58,051 nt of DNA, taken from positions 1 to 58,051 of the forward strand of contig LCJJ01000004.1 in NCBI GenBank assembly GCA_000999175.1. The letters are read 5' to 3'. Shown here one piece after another: positions 1-7,487 of this stretch. The position numbers were made by a program, and so were the translations under genes. The notes under the pieces are model-generated. The model was given only the letters and a program-made list of their open reading frames with translations. It was not told the DNA's origin and did no database searches. This stretch comes from Parcubacteria group bacterium GW2011_GWB1_44_7 (GTDB lineage: Bacteria > Patescibacteria > Paceibacteria > UBA9973 > DSPV01). Every line of letters begins with the position of its first letter. Positions within the stretch are counted from its first letter, which is position 1.

Positions 1-32
1 GGAAGATTATCAGTTAATTAATAATAAAATCT

Positions 33-191
33 ATGAAAAACGCATTAGATATAAAAGAGGTAAAAATTACGGGTGAGAATTTAATGATTGAAGATGTAAT
101 TGCCGTTAAAAGATCGGAGCGTGAAGACAGAATCATTGACAGTACCAGTGATAGCTCAATGGAACAGAAAAAAAAGGAAGGATATTTCTAG
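33..191 (+). CDS. Short unrecognised ORF (52 codons), possibly a gene remnant
   Basis: An ATG-initiated reading frame of 52 codons ends at a TAG. The product is charged and contains the stretch GENLMIEDVIAV near its middle. I do not recognise a family with confidence. It lies just before the helicase fragment and may be a remnant of the same disrupted locus. The context, at the window edge and before an abrupt junction near 510, makes a degraded or artefactual gene as likely as a working small protein. Confidence 0.25.
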   Translation: MKNALDIKEVKITGENLMIEDVIAVKRSEREDRIIDSTSDSSMEQKKKEGYF

Positions 192-199
192 GCCCATAA

Positions 200-512
200 T
201 TCACCTGTTCGCTGAAGAGCCTGAGAAGTTTATATACAAATTTTATTGAAGGGATTGATACATCTGAACTTACAAACCAACTTAAAAACAGAGAATTAAA
301 TAAACACATTCTTGAACAGTTAATGGGGTATCAAACAACTTCTACAAATCCTCTCTCAAAAAACGAAGAGGAATACTTAAATGACTTAAGAACTCAAAAT
401 GAACCACGGTTAAATGAAAATCAAGTTAAAGCTGTAGAAAGATCGCTTGCAAATTCGGTCACTTATATATGGGGACCACCAGGCACTGGAAAAACTTTAC
501 TGGCAAAACTGC
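200..512 (+). pseudogene. Fragment of a P-loop helicase/AAA-type ATPase
   Basis: The frame is open from 200 and has an ATG at 323. It encodes a helical stretch followed by LNENQVKAVERSLAN and the Walker A motif GPPGTGKT. A Q-motif-like stretch shortly before Walker A is typical of superfamily 1 (UPF1/DNA2-like) helicases. Right after the Walker A lysine-threonine the helicase character stops, and the sequence becomes the antisense of the neighbouring methyltransferase. The 5' side has a stop at 197-199, so the fragment lacks a normal N-terminus too. No helicase motifs II-VI are present. It is either a broken gene or half of an assembly chimera. Confidence 0.6.
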
Positions 513-1200
513 ATTTTTCCATCAGTTTAAGCAAACTTTTTTCGGTGAAATACCAAAGATGAGCGGAATGATAGAAGAATTTGTAATGATTAGGTAAATC
601 ATAAATGTGAGCCAGAGAATCGTAAAGATTGGGAACTTCAATTGCCATTGTCCCGCCTTTTTTTAAATAGGTTGCGTATTTTCCAATAAAATCTGTTAGG
701 TCTTTTACATGTTCCAATGTCTGGAAAGCGACAATAATATCAAAATAATTTTTTTTCAAAGGTGTTTCAGAAATATCAGTGGAGTAAGTTTTGGCGACAC
801 ATTTTTTGGCGGTGAATTTTGCCGAGTCAATGTCAAAATCAATGCCGACCGCTTCACCAACCAACTTTTTGGCGGGCCACAAAAACATGCCAGCTGAACA
901 ACCAACTTCTAGTAATTTCTTATTTTTTTTGAGATACGGCTTAAGCAGGCGCAATCGGTCACTTTGAAACTTTGAATAAATCTCAAAAAGTTCTTTTGGA
1001 TTTGATTTTGATTCAAGTTTGGGCTTGCCGATGGCGCGGTAATTTTTCGCGTAAAATTTTTTTAATTCGTCGGCTGTTTGATGCCCACTAAGTATTCCCA
1101 ATTCGCAATATTGACATAAAAAAACTTTCAGTTTGGAACCATCGCGCAAAGTATCAGTAATAATTTTATCCGTATTTCTTTTACAGATTGGGCAAATCAT
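463..1200 (-). CDS. Class I SAM-dependent methyltransferase with N-terminal zinc ribbon, 3' truncated
   Basis: The protein starts with a four-cysteine zinc-ribbon-like motif (C3, C6, C29, C32). A class I methyltransferase fold follows, with the SAM-binding loop EVGCSAG at residues 98-104, the acidic end of strand 2 (GIDFD) and a DIIVAFQTLEHV motif. This layout is common in methyltransferases of glycan clusters, and the paralogues at 11641 and 12638 share it. The true gene ends around 511-513, inside a typical FTEKSLLKLMEKC segment. The last ~16 codons are antisense of the helicase fragment, so the C-terminus is missing. It is 3 bases from the aldo/keto reductase on the same strand, probably one operon. 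The methyl acceptor is unknown, and a sugar is likely from context. Confidence 0.8.
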   Translation of the reverse strand: MICPICKRNTDKIITDTLRDGSKLKVFLCQYCELGILSGHQTADELKKFYAKNYRAIGKPKLESKSNPKELFEIYSKFQSDRLRLLKPYLKKNKKLLEVGCSAGMFLWPAKKLVGEAVGIDFDIDSAKFTAKKCVAKTYSTDISETPLKKNYFDIIVAFQTLEHVKDLTDFIGKYATYLKKGGTMAIEVPNLYDSLAHIYDLPNHYKFFYHSAHLWYFTEKSLLKLMEKCSFASKVFPVPGGPHI

Positions 1201-1203
1201 TTT

Positions 1204-2142
1204 TTAGTTGGATTTTGGCCATTGAGCCGGGTCAACTTGTTTGGGGTCGGTGATAGCCAGAGCGCGCAATTTTTTAATTATTTCTACCGGCAATAGTCCG
1301 GCTTTGACGGCCTCAACCGCCGTTTTGATGTGTTCAATTTTATCGGTGCCGATGAGGGTGGTGGTAATGGCCGGTTCCGACAAAGTGAAACGGACGGCGA
1401 GAGCGGGTAAGTCAATGCCCAATTCATCGGCAATTTTTTCCGCTTCACGGATGGATTTTTTTAGCAGGTCCAACGCCGGCGGCAATTTTTCTCGCAGGGA
1501 TGTCAAACTGCCTTTGAGCAATACCGAACGATTGACAATACCGATGTTTTTCTTTTGGGCCGCAGGTAAAACTTTTTTACTCATTCTTTGGTCAAGAACG
1601 CTGTAAGCTACCATAATTACATCAAAAAAATCAGAAGCTATGGCGGCTAAAGGCGATTCTTCGCCTCGAGTGGAAACGCCGGCGAATTGAAACTTGCCCT
1701 CTTTTTTCAATTTAGCCATTATTTCAATCAGTTCGCCGTTTTCTATTTGTTCTTTTGAAGGGCCATGAAGCATTAAAATCGGCAGACAATCAATTTTGAG
1801 TTTATCTAAACTGCTTGCCACTTGTTCTCGGATTTTTTTCTCTAATTCCAGTCGTGAAAAATATTCACCTTTTTCCAAAAATTGAGCGCATTTGGTTTCC
1901 ACTATTATTTCGGGATTTTTGAGAATACCGGATTTGCCGATTCTTTCTTCCGCCAAACCGTAATAATTGGCGGTGTCAAAAAAAGTTACGCCCAAATCAA
2001 CCGTTTTTTTTAGGAAATCAATTGCCTCCGTTTCTGTAATTAAAGTGGCTTTGCCAATGCCATAGGCAAAACCGATTTCGGCGGTGCCGAGGGCGATTCG
2101 GGAAACTTGCAAATTGGCCCCTGCCAATGTTTTTTTTAACAT
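1204..2142 (-). CDS. Aldo/keto reductase
   Basis: This 312-residue protein has the aldo/keto reductase (beta/alpha)8 barrel pattern. The catalytic tetrad is visible as Asp56 (FFDTANYYG), Tyr61, Lys84 (VETK) and His126 (LMLHG). The family reduces aldehydes or ketones with NAD(P)H in the cytoplasm. Similar reductases sit beside NeuA/NeuB/KdsC genes in surface-glycan clusters. Here it lies beside a class III aminotransferase, a KdsC-like phosphatase, a CMP-sugar synthetase and NeuB, so a role in making a modified nonulosonic acid or other sugar is likely. The substrate cannot be read from sequence. It runs divergently from the aminotransferase, with 55 bases between the starts. Confidence 0.88.
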   Translation of the reverse strand: MLKKTLAGANLQVSRIALGTAEIGFAYGIGKATLITETEAIDFLKKTVDLGVTFFDTANYYGLAEERIGKSGILKNPEIIVETKCAQFLEKGEYFSRLELEKKIREQVASSLDKLKIDCLPILMLHGPSKEQIENGELIEIMAKLKKEGKFQFAGVSTRGEESPLAAIASDFFDVIMVAYSVLDQRMSKKVLPAAQKKNIGIVNRSVLLKGSLTSLREKLPPALDLLKKSIREAEKIADELGIDLPALAVRFTLSEPAITTTLIGTDKIEHIKTAVEAVKAGLLPVEIIKKLRALAITDPKQVDPAQWPKSN

Positions 2143-2163
2143 GAGATAAAGTCTAACACCTTC

Positions 2164-2191
2164 TTGAAAAATTTGTAAGTTTAGTTATTAT
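2164..2191 (+). promoter_or_regulatory. Sigma70-type promoter giving a leaderless aminotransferase mRNA
   Basis: TTGAAA at 2164-2169 and TATTAT at 2186-2191 are separated by 16 bases. The ATG at 2198 is only six bases past the -10 box, so transcription would begin at or next to the start codon. Confidence 0.6.
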
Positions 2192-2197
2192 TAGCAA

Positions 2198-3448
2198 ATG
2201 AAAATCAAAACCAAATATCGTTTGATTAAGTCCGGTTTCAAATTGTCGCCGTCAAAACTTTACCGTGAGATTGCCGAAAGAGTGCCGATTTCCGCCATCA
2301 ATTCTCTGCCTATCGTTTGGCGAAAAGCTAAAGATTTTTCGGTTTGGGACGACCAAGGCAACAAGTTTATTGATTTGACTTCCGGCATTTTCGTCGCCAA
2401 CGCCGGCCACGCTAATCCTTTGATTAAACAGGCGATTAAAAAACAGTTGGATGCCGATTTGCTTTTCGCCTACAACTATCCGACCGAAATAAAAAACAAG
2501 TTTATCAAAAAACTGTTAAGTGTCTCGCCCAAACATTTCAATCGAGTGATTCTCGTCAATTCCGGTTCCGAGGCCAATCAAATTGCCTACAAATTTATTA
2601 AACTTTACGGCACCAAAACCCAAAAACGTTATATCATTACTTTCAAAGGCGGTTATTTCGGTCGAGGGTTGAGTTTGGATTTTATGTCCAAGAATCCGGA
2701 AAATGCTTCGTGGTCGCGTTTAGCCGACCCCGATGTCATCTTTCTGGATTTTCCTTACGACCCTTCGACGAAGTTTGACGGCAAAAACATTCCGGTGCCG
2801 GCAAGCGAAATCGCCGCTTTTATGCTGGAAACTTTTCAAGGTTCAGGCGCTTATTTTTACCCGAAGGGTTTCGTTCGAGACCTTTGCGCTTTCGCCAAAA
2901 AACACGGCGCGCTGGTTTGCTTTGATGAATTACAATCCGGTTTTTATCGGCTGGGTCAGCTTTACGGCTATGCCACATACGATAAAGGAATCAAACCGGA
3001 CATCGTGACTTTAGGCAAAGGCATGGCGCCGTTGCCGCTTGGCGCCGTTTTGACAAGCGACCGCGTCTTCAATGTGCAGGAAAAACTTGACCTTTACGGC
3101 ACTCAATCTGGCAACGCTGTTTGCTTGGCGGCCGCTTTGGCTAATTTGGAATTTTTGAGCGACAAAAAAAATCTAGCGAGAATTAGAAAGATAATAAAAA
3201 TCTTTGAAAGAGAAATCGGCAAATTATCGTCAGCGGCAACTCTAGAAAAAGTCAATGTGCGCGGCATGATGGCCGGTTTGATATTCAAAAACAAAGAAGA
3301 TGCGGCTAAAGTTGCCGTTTACGCCGTTGAGCACGGCGTTTTGCCGGTGAAAACCAGTCGGAATTTTATTAAAATAGCGCCGCCTCTGACTATTAGCGAG
3401 GCGGCGCTCAAAGAAGCGTTGGAGGTGATTAAGGAAGCGTTAAGGTGA
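2198..3448 (+). CDS. Class III (PLP) aminotransferase, glutamate-1-semialdehyde mutase-like
   Basis: This 416-residue protein belongs to the class III aminotransferases (acetylornithine/GSA-aminomutase type). It has the cofactor phosphate loop NSGSEAN at 121-127, the PLP-nitrogen aspartate D243 in VCFDELQSG, and the Schiff-base lysine K274 in TLGKGM. The length is normal. In this context it probably transfers an amino group to a keto-sugar or a small precursor used for the glycan. It could also be a GSA-like enzyme with another substrate. It converges with the KdsC-like gene, and the two stop regions overlap by 9 bases. Confidence 0.88.
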   Translation: MKIKTKYRLIKSGFKLSPSKLYREIAERVPISAINSLPIVWRKAKDFSVWDDQGNKFIDLTSGIFVANAGHANPLIKQAIKKQLDADLLFAYNYPTEIKNKFIKKLLSVSPKHFNRVILVNSGSEANQIAYKFIKLYGTKTQKRYIITFKGGYFGRGLSLDFMSKNPENASWSRLADPDVIFLDFPYDPSTKFDGKNIPVPASEIAAFMLETFQGSGAYFYPKGFVRDLCAFAKKHGALVCFDELQSGFYRLGQLYGYATYDKGIKPDIVTLGKGMAPLPLGAVLTSDRVFNVQEKLDLYGTQSGNAVCLAAALANLEFLSDKKNLARIRKIIKIFEREIGKLSSAATLEKVNVRGMMAGLIFKNKEDAAKVAVYAVEHGVLPVKTSRNFIKIAPPLTISEAALKEALEVIKEALR

Positions 3449-3991
3449 AATGTTGTCTTTGTAAACTTGCAGCTGTTTATTCCAAGTGTTCTGGGCGCGC
3501 ATTATCGCTTCAATAATTTCTCTCAGGACACCTTGTCCACCCGGCGCTTTGGTTATCAAATCCGCGATTTCTTTGTTTTCCGGCGAAGCGTCGGCTGGCG
3601 CGGCGGCGATGCCGACTTGCTTCATAAAAAACAAATCGCTCCAATCGTCGCCGATGTAAAGAATTTCAGTGGTATCAACGCCAAAGTTCTCTTTAGCGTA
3701 TCCTGACAAAGTTTTGCCGGATACCTTAAGGTCTTGTTTGTAAAGGAGGGGAACTGCCAACTCCTCGGCGCGCTTTTCAATGGCTGTTGATTTGCGACCA
3801 GTCAAAAGCATTAATCGCAAACCAGTACGACCGGCCATTTCAATCGGCGTGGCATCTTTCGCCCAAAAAACCTTTAATTCTTCGCGTCCCAAAAGATAGA
3901 TTTTGCCTTCAGTCAGCACTCCGTCCACATCGGAAACAATCAGCTTGATTTTTTTGATTTTTTCTTTTAAGGTATTTTTCATATTTTTCAT
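3440..3991 (-). CDS. KdsC/YrbI-family HAD phosphatase (first copy)
   Basis: A 183-residue C0-type HAD phosphatase without a cap domain. The nucleophile motif SDVDGVLTEG has Asp21 and Asp23. Motif II is the Thr of LLTGR (about T64), and the metal-binding acid motif is GDDWSD (114-119). Family members remove the phosphate from KDO-8-P, or from sialic acid/KDN-9-P, and work as tetramers. The gene lies 6 bases upstream-to-downstream of a CMP-sugar synthetase on the same strand and close to NeuB. Dephosphorylation of a 9-phosphate nonulosonic acid is therefore the best guess. KDO-8-P is less likely because no lipid A genes are seen. Confidence 0.85.
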   Translation of the reverse strand: MKNMKNTLKEKIKKIKLIVSDVDGVLTEGKIYLLGREELKVFWAKDATPIEMAGRTGLRLMLLTGRKSTAIEKRAEELAVPLLYKQDLKVSGKTLSGYAKENFGVDTTEILYIGDDWSDLFFMKQVGIAAAPADASPENKEIADLITKAPGGQGVLREIIEAIMRAQNTWNKQLQVYKDNISP

Positions 3992-3997
3992 CTGACT

Positions 3998-4777
3998 TTA
4001 GATTAACTTAATCTGTTTATTTATCAAGAAATTTTTCTTAAGCCAATTATAAATTTCCCAATGCTCTTTTTGCAGTTTGAAATTCACGAAAGATAAGTCC
4101 TCCGGTTTGTCTATTTCGCCGGTATCGGGGCTGATAAAGCCGACGATTTTTTTGCCGTGAATAACTTTGTTTTTTAGGACAAAACGAGAAACTAAAATAT
4201 CAACATAACCGTCCGGTTGGTAAACCGGCGGAAATGATTGGCGCGGCAGGTTCCAGTAATCGGGGCGTTTGTCTTTGGGAAACAATCCGCTAAAATAATC
4301 GCCGTCAATTCCAAAAAGTTTGTAGGGCGATTCGCGAATTTCATGTCCCGAACGCAAACAGGTGGCTCTACGATTTTTCAAAATTTTCTCAATTGCCATA
4401 TCAATATCTAGGGGACGGCGCAATGGGGTAGTCGGTCGGAGATGGACAAAGTAATCGGGGATTTTTCCTTCGTTTTTCTTAAACCAATCCAGGGCGTGCA
4501 AGACAAATTCCAAATCGGTTGATTTGTCGCCAGAAATTTCTGCCGGGCGGATGAAAGGCGCTTCGGCGCCAAATTTTTTGGCGACCATCGCAATTTCTTC
4601 GCTGTCGGTGGAAACAATAATCCGGTCAATCTTTTTAGAAAGTTTCGCCGCCGCGATGGAATAGGCGATTAAAGGAAAACCGCCCAAATCAGCAATGTTT
4701 TTCTTAGGGATGCCTTTTGAGCCGCCCCGGGCGGGAATAAGGGCGTAGATTTTTTTGTTATAGTTTTTTGGTATAAT
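3998..4777 (-). CDS. CMP-sialic-acid-type cytidylyltransferase (NeuA-like, first copy), start codon unclear
   Basis: The enzyme activates a nonulosonic acid with CTP to CMP-sugar. The CTP-binding motif LIPARGGSKGIPKKN is intact. It lies upstream of the first in-frame ATG (at 4687, minus strand), so that ATG cannot be the real start. In the correct frame no ATG, GTG or TTG occurs between the motif and the upstream stop at 4781-4783. The start given here is an ATT at 4775-4777; an ATA one codon later is the other candidate. Downstream motifs RPTTPLR and PDTGEIDKPEDL fit the family. It is followed by the KdsC-like phosphatase, so the pair would dephosphorylate and activate the same acid. Confidence 0.8.
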   Translation of the reverse strand: MIPKNYNKKIYALIPARGGSKGIPKKNIADLGGFPLIAYSIAAAKLSKKIDRIIVSTDSEEIAMVAKKFGAEAPFIRPAEISGDKSTDLEFVLHALDWFKKNEGKIPDYFVHLRPTTPLRRPLDIDMAIEKILKNRRATCLRSGHEIRESPYKLFGIDGDYFSGLFPKDKRPDYWNLPRQSFPPVYQPDGYVDILVSRFVLKNKVIHGKKIVGFISPDTGEIDKPEDLSFVNFKLQKEHWEIYNWLKKNFLINKQIKLI

Positions 4778-4816
4778 AACTTAATAATTTATCGCACTTG
4801 CTGGTTTTGTCCAATC

Positions 4817-4845
4817 TTGACAGATTTGATTAAAACTGCTAGTAT
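4817..4845 (+). promoter_or_regulatory. Strong sigma70-type promoter of the EamA transporter
   Basis: TTGACA (4817-4822) and TAGTAT (4840-4845) are separated by exactly 17 bases. The expected transcription start, near 4852, gives a ~55-base leader that contains the hairpin at 4855-4886. Confidence 0.75.
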
Positions 4846-4854
4846 GCTCGGAGA

Positions 4855-4886
4855 GCGCTTGGGCTAAATTCTGAAAATCCAAGCGC
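4855..4886 (+). promoter_or_regulatory. Hairpin at the start of the EamA transporter leader
   Basis: The arms GCGCTTGG (4855-4862) and CCAAGCGC (4879-4886) are perfectly complementary around a 16-base loop. The hairpin begins almost at the predicted transcription start and ends 19 bases before the ATG. It could stabilise the mRNA or control translation. There is no U-tract, so it is not a terminator. Confidence 0.55.
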
Positions 4887-4905
4887 AAAAACAGAAAGAT
4901 AAAAA

Positions 4906-5841
4906 ATGAACCAAACAGCTATATTGTTGATACTCGGTTTCTGTGTGACAGAAGCTCTTTACAATGTCTTTATCAGGAAAACAATGAACCGGGAAGGGAA
5001 AAGTTGGACTGCCCGAGTCAATACTGTCACCGGCATCGCCGGCGCCCTGGCGGCAATTTTGCTTTTTGTCTTCGCTTACTTTTCCGGCGGAGCGCAAATA
5101 ACCCCAGGCTGGTGGTGGCCGATTATTGTTACCGGTCTTCTCGTCGGTGTGATTATTTTCGCCGAATTCAAGGCGCTATCGCTTGAGGACGCGTCGTTGG
5201 TAGGGCCGATAGCGGCAACTACACCGGCAGCCGTTGTTGTAGCAAGCTTCTTCATCTTAGGCGAGTACCCGACATTCTGGGGCTGGATCGGCATCAATCT
5301 TTTGGTCATCGGGACTTACGTCCTGAATGTTCAGAGTTTCTTGGAAAAAAAGAAAGCCAGTGGAGGGCAAATCAATTGGCGAGATTGGCTGGCGCCTTTC
5401 ATAATGCTAAGCAAAAGCCGGGGTGTGCGCTACGCTTTCCTGGGCGTGCCCTTTGCGGTGTTTTCCTTGAACTTTGAGGCAATGGCTGTCCGAACGGCGA
5501 ATGTCGCCTTCGCTTCCGGTTGTATCTTTGCCATTGCCGCGTTGCTGAATCTTGCCGCTGGTTGGCGTCTTGAAGGGCCAATTAACCGCTCGGTTGTGGC
5601 GAAATTGTGGAACAAGGAATTACTTTTGATTTCAATCTTGATGTTCCTTTCCATAATTTTTGCCAACACCGCTTTTCGGTACAGCATTGTCCCTTATGTG
5701 GGCACCTTGAAGCGATTACAAATCCCTTTAACCATCATTCTCGCTTATCTGGTGTTGGGCGAGAAGAAAAGTTTTAGGTATCGTTTTCTTGGAGGCACTA
5801 TTATGATGGCGGTCGGCGCCGCTTTAATAGCTTTAGGGTAG
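4906..5841 (+). CDS. EamA/DMT-superfamily ten-helix membrane transporter
   Basis: This 311-residue, very hydrophobic protein has about ten predicted membrane helices in two repeated halves, the 10-TM EamA (drug/metabolite transporter) pattern. Each half ends with the family hallmark: LGEYPTFWGWIGINLL near residue 120, and a VLGEKKSFRYR-type motif near the C-terminus. The family moves small metabolites, including nucleotide sugars and lipid-linked sugars, across the inner membrane. The substrate here is unknown. The gene stands alone between two divergent or convergent glycan operons, with its own promoter and a terminator right behind it. Confidence 0.85.
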   Translation: MNQTAILLILGFCVTEALYNVFIRKTMNREGKSWTARVNTVTGIAGALAAILLFVFAYFSGGAQITPGWWWPIIVTGLLVGVIIFAEFKALSLEDASLVGPIAATTPAAVVVASFFILGEYPTFWGWIGINLLVIGTYVLNVQSFLEKKKASGGQINWRDWLAPFIMLSKSRGVRYAFLGVPFAVFSLNFEAMAVRTANVAFASGCIFAIAALLNLAAGWRLEGPINRSVVAKLWNKELLLISILMFLSIIFANTAFRYSIVPYVGTLKRLQIPLTIILAYLVLGEKKSFRYRFLGGTIMMAVGAALIALG

Positions 5842-5856
5842 GACAGTTTTCGCAAG

Positions 5857-5886
5857 ACCCCGCTGTGTACCGGCGGGGTTTTTTTA
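5857..5886. terminator. Bidirectional Rho-independent terminator
   Basis: ACCCCGC (5857-5863) pairs with GCGGGGT (5873-5879), followed by a run of T. It lies between the convergent EamA transporter and NeuB genes and can serve the plus-strand gene well. Confidence 0.8.
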
Positions 5887-6951
5887 TTTCCTTCTCAACT
5901 TCGCTATCACCGGCAATTCGGCTTCGTGAATTTTTTTAACGCCGTCGCCTTTGGCTTTTTCCCAAAGACGAATGTAATCAACAAGAATTTTCATACCTTG
6001 AGGTTCCACGGAAACGGCTTGGTCGCTGCCGGGCATCGCTCGGTCAATGGTGATATGCCTTTCAATCATACAAGCGCCGAGAACAGCGGCCGCGAAGGAA
6101 GGCGAGATGCCGACTTCATGGCCCGAATAGCCGGTTGGCAAACCAAATTCATTGTGTAAGGTGTGAATGCTTAACAAATTGATATGTTCCGGTTCCGTCG
6201 GATAAGTGCTGACGGAATGCATTAGGCCGAGATTGTCTTTTTTCAGCGTTGCTACCGCCTTTTTAACCAATGCCAGGTCGCTCATGCCGGTGGAAAGAAT
6301 AATGGGTTTGCCAACTGCTCTAGTGTGCCGCAGAAGATTATGGTCGGTAAGCGAAGCGGAAGCAATTTTGTAGACGGGAATGTCAAACTCCCGCATAAAA
6401 TCCACTGCCTCTTCGTCCCAACAGGAAGCGAACCAAATAATGTTTTTGTCGCGAGCGTAGCGAGCGATTTCGTCGTACTCATCTTTGGTAAATTCCAACG
6501 CCCATTTGAGGTCGCCGTTGACGGAATTTTCAAAATTGGAAGTTTTTAGCCGAGCTGTTGCTTCTGGCGAAAGAACGCCGCGAGCAACGGCGTTGCGGAG
6601 AATTTCTTTATTAACCTCTCGCGGTTTCGCTAATTCTTCCGGTGAATAAATTACTGGCACGGTGCGCTTTTGGAATTTGACGGCGTCGCAACCGGCAGTA
6701 ACAGCCGCGTTTATAAGTTGTTTAGCGAGAGCTAAATCGCCGTTGTGATTGATGCCAATTTCGGCGGTAATGAATACCGGCTGGTCATGGCCGATGAGCC
6801 GATTGCCAACCTTGATGAATTTGTCGGTCGCTTGAGGCAAAGCGGCAAAGCGGAGAATAACTTTGGCTTTGGGAAATTTAGAAACATTTTTTTTAGCTTT
6901 CTTGATAATTCTTTTATTTCTTTTTTTAGCGATTTTTTTGATTTTTTTCAT
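5884..6951 (-). CDS. NeuB-family nonulosonic acid synthase lacking the SAF domain
   Basis: The enzyme condenses PEP with an N-acetylmannosamine-type sugar (or its 6-phosphate). The NeuB TIM barrel is clear: AEIGINHNGD near residue 62, FQKRTVP, the metal and substrate region YKIASASLTD, LSTGMSD, YPTEPEHINL, GYSGHEVGI and IERHITIDR. Two oddities are visible. A Lys/Arg-rich extension of about 40 residues precedes the barrel (starting KKIKKIAKKRNKR). The C-terminal antifreeze-like SAF domain is absent, because the protein ends just after the barrel at ELPVIAKLRRK. The second NeuB at 14976 keeps its SAF domain. The nearby KdsC-like phosphatase suggests a phosphorylated product. Confidence 0.88.
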   Translation of the reverse strand: MKKIKKIAKKRNKRIIKKAKKNVSKFPKAKVILRFAALPQATDKFIKVGNRLIGHDQPVFITAEIGINHNGDLALAKQLINAAVTAGCDAVKFQKRTVPVIYSPEELAKPREVNKEILRNAVARGVLSPEATARLKTSNFENSVNGDLKWALEFTKDEYDEIARYARDKNIIWFASCWDEEAVDFMREFDIPVYKIASASLTDHNLLRHTRAVGKPIILSTGMSDLALVKKAVATLKKDNLGLMHSVSTYPTEPEHINLLSIHTLHNEFGLPTGYSGHEVGISPSFAAAVLGACMIERHITIDRAMPGSDQAVSVEPQGMKILVDYIRLWEKAKGDGVKKIHEAELPVIAKLRRK

Positions 6952-7009
6952 TAAATTTCTTAAAATTTATAACTTGTTCATCTTATATGGAGAATCTTAT
7001 AAAAGAATG

Positions 7010-7032
7010 AGCCCGGTGGCAAGCACCGGGCT
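7010..7032 (-). terminator. Hairpin after the orphan gene, possible weak terminator
   Basis: AGCCCGGTG (7010-7018) and CACCGGGCT (7024-7032) form a 9-bp stem with a 5-base loop. On the minus strand a loose T-rich stretch follows (CATTCTTTTAT). It lies 22 bases past the stop of the gene at 7054-7419. Confidence 0.5.
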
Positions 7033-7053
7033 ATTGACAACCACTAATTCTCT

Positions 7054-7419
7054 TTAGCCACCTTTAACCACAAAGAGGGCTTTATGCGGCCAGGTGCTCG
7101 GCGAGAGACAGGAATGGTCACTCCAGCCGCTTGGCTCCGCGTAAAGGGCGGGAAACTTGCTTTCCTCGCCACCTGACTTGGGTCGGGACAGGCAAACGAA
7201 TGTGGTTGGTGCATTCACTGCCGATTGCAAGGCCTTGCGTTGCTGTCTGAACTCCTTTCGTGAAAGCGGCACGAAGCCCTCTTGGTAAATGGCTTGCCGA
7301 ACAGCTCTGGCGAGATTTATCATTTTGCCATTTCTCTCTTGAAGTTGTTCTTGGAGCCATTTTGGTTCCGCTTGAAGACAAATGCAACCGGCAATTTCTC
7401 TAACTAGCATTTTGGCCAT
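7054..7419 (-). CDS. Hypothetical protein, G+C-rich orphan
   Basis: A 121-residue product with no family I recognise. The N-terminal half is helical and basic (AKMLVREIAGCICLQ, then RAVRQAIYQEGF and RKEFRQQRKALQS). The C-terminal half is low in structure and rich in Pro, Ser and Trp. Base composition and codon use are visibly G+C-richer than the neighbouring glycan genes, as in the gene at 40398-41093. A transcribed unit is supported by the ATG start and the hairpin just past the stop. It could be an acquired gene. Confidence 0.5.
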   Translation of the reverse strand: MAKMLVREIAGCICLQAEPKWLQEQLQERNGKMINLARAVRQAIYQEGFVPLSRKEFRQQRKALQSAVNAPTTFVCLSRPKSGGEESKFPALYAEPSGWSDHSCLSPSTWPHKALFVVKGG

Positions 7420-7487
7420 AGTGTTTCTGTTTTTCTGGGTTGAGTTTTTTCCTTTTATAGGTTAATATATGGAACTTATATTGTCAA

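Noticed and set aside
4408..4687. The ATG at 4687 as the start of the NeuA-like gene
   Set aside because: It would remove the CTP-binding motif, which is intact upstream in the same frame.
4772..4777. TATAAT at 4772-4777 on the plus strand as the promoter of the EamA gene
   Set aside because: No -35 at a suitable distance was found, while a near-perfect promoter lies at 4817-4845.
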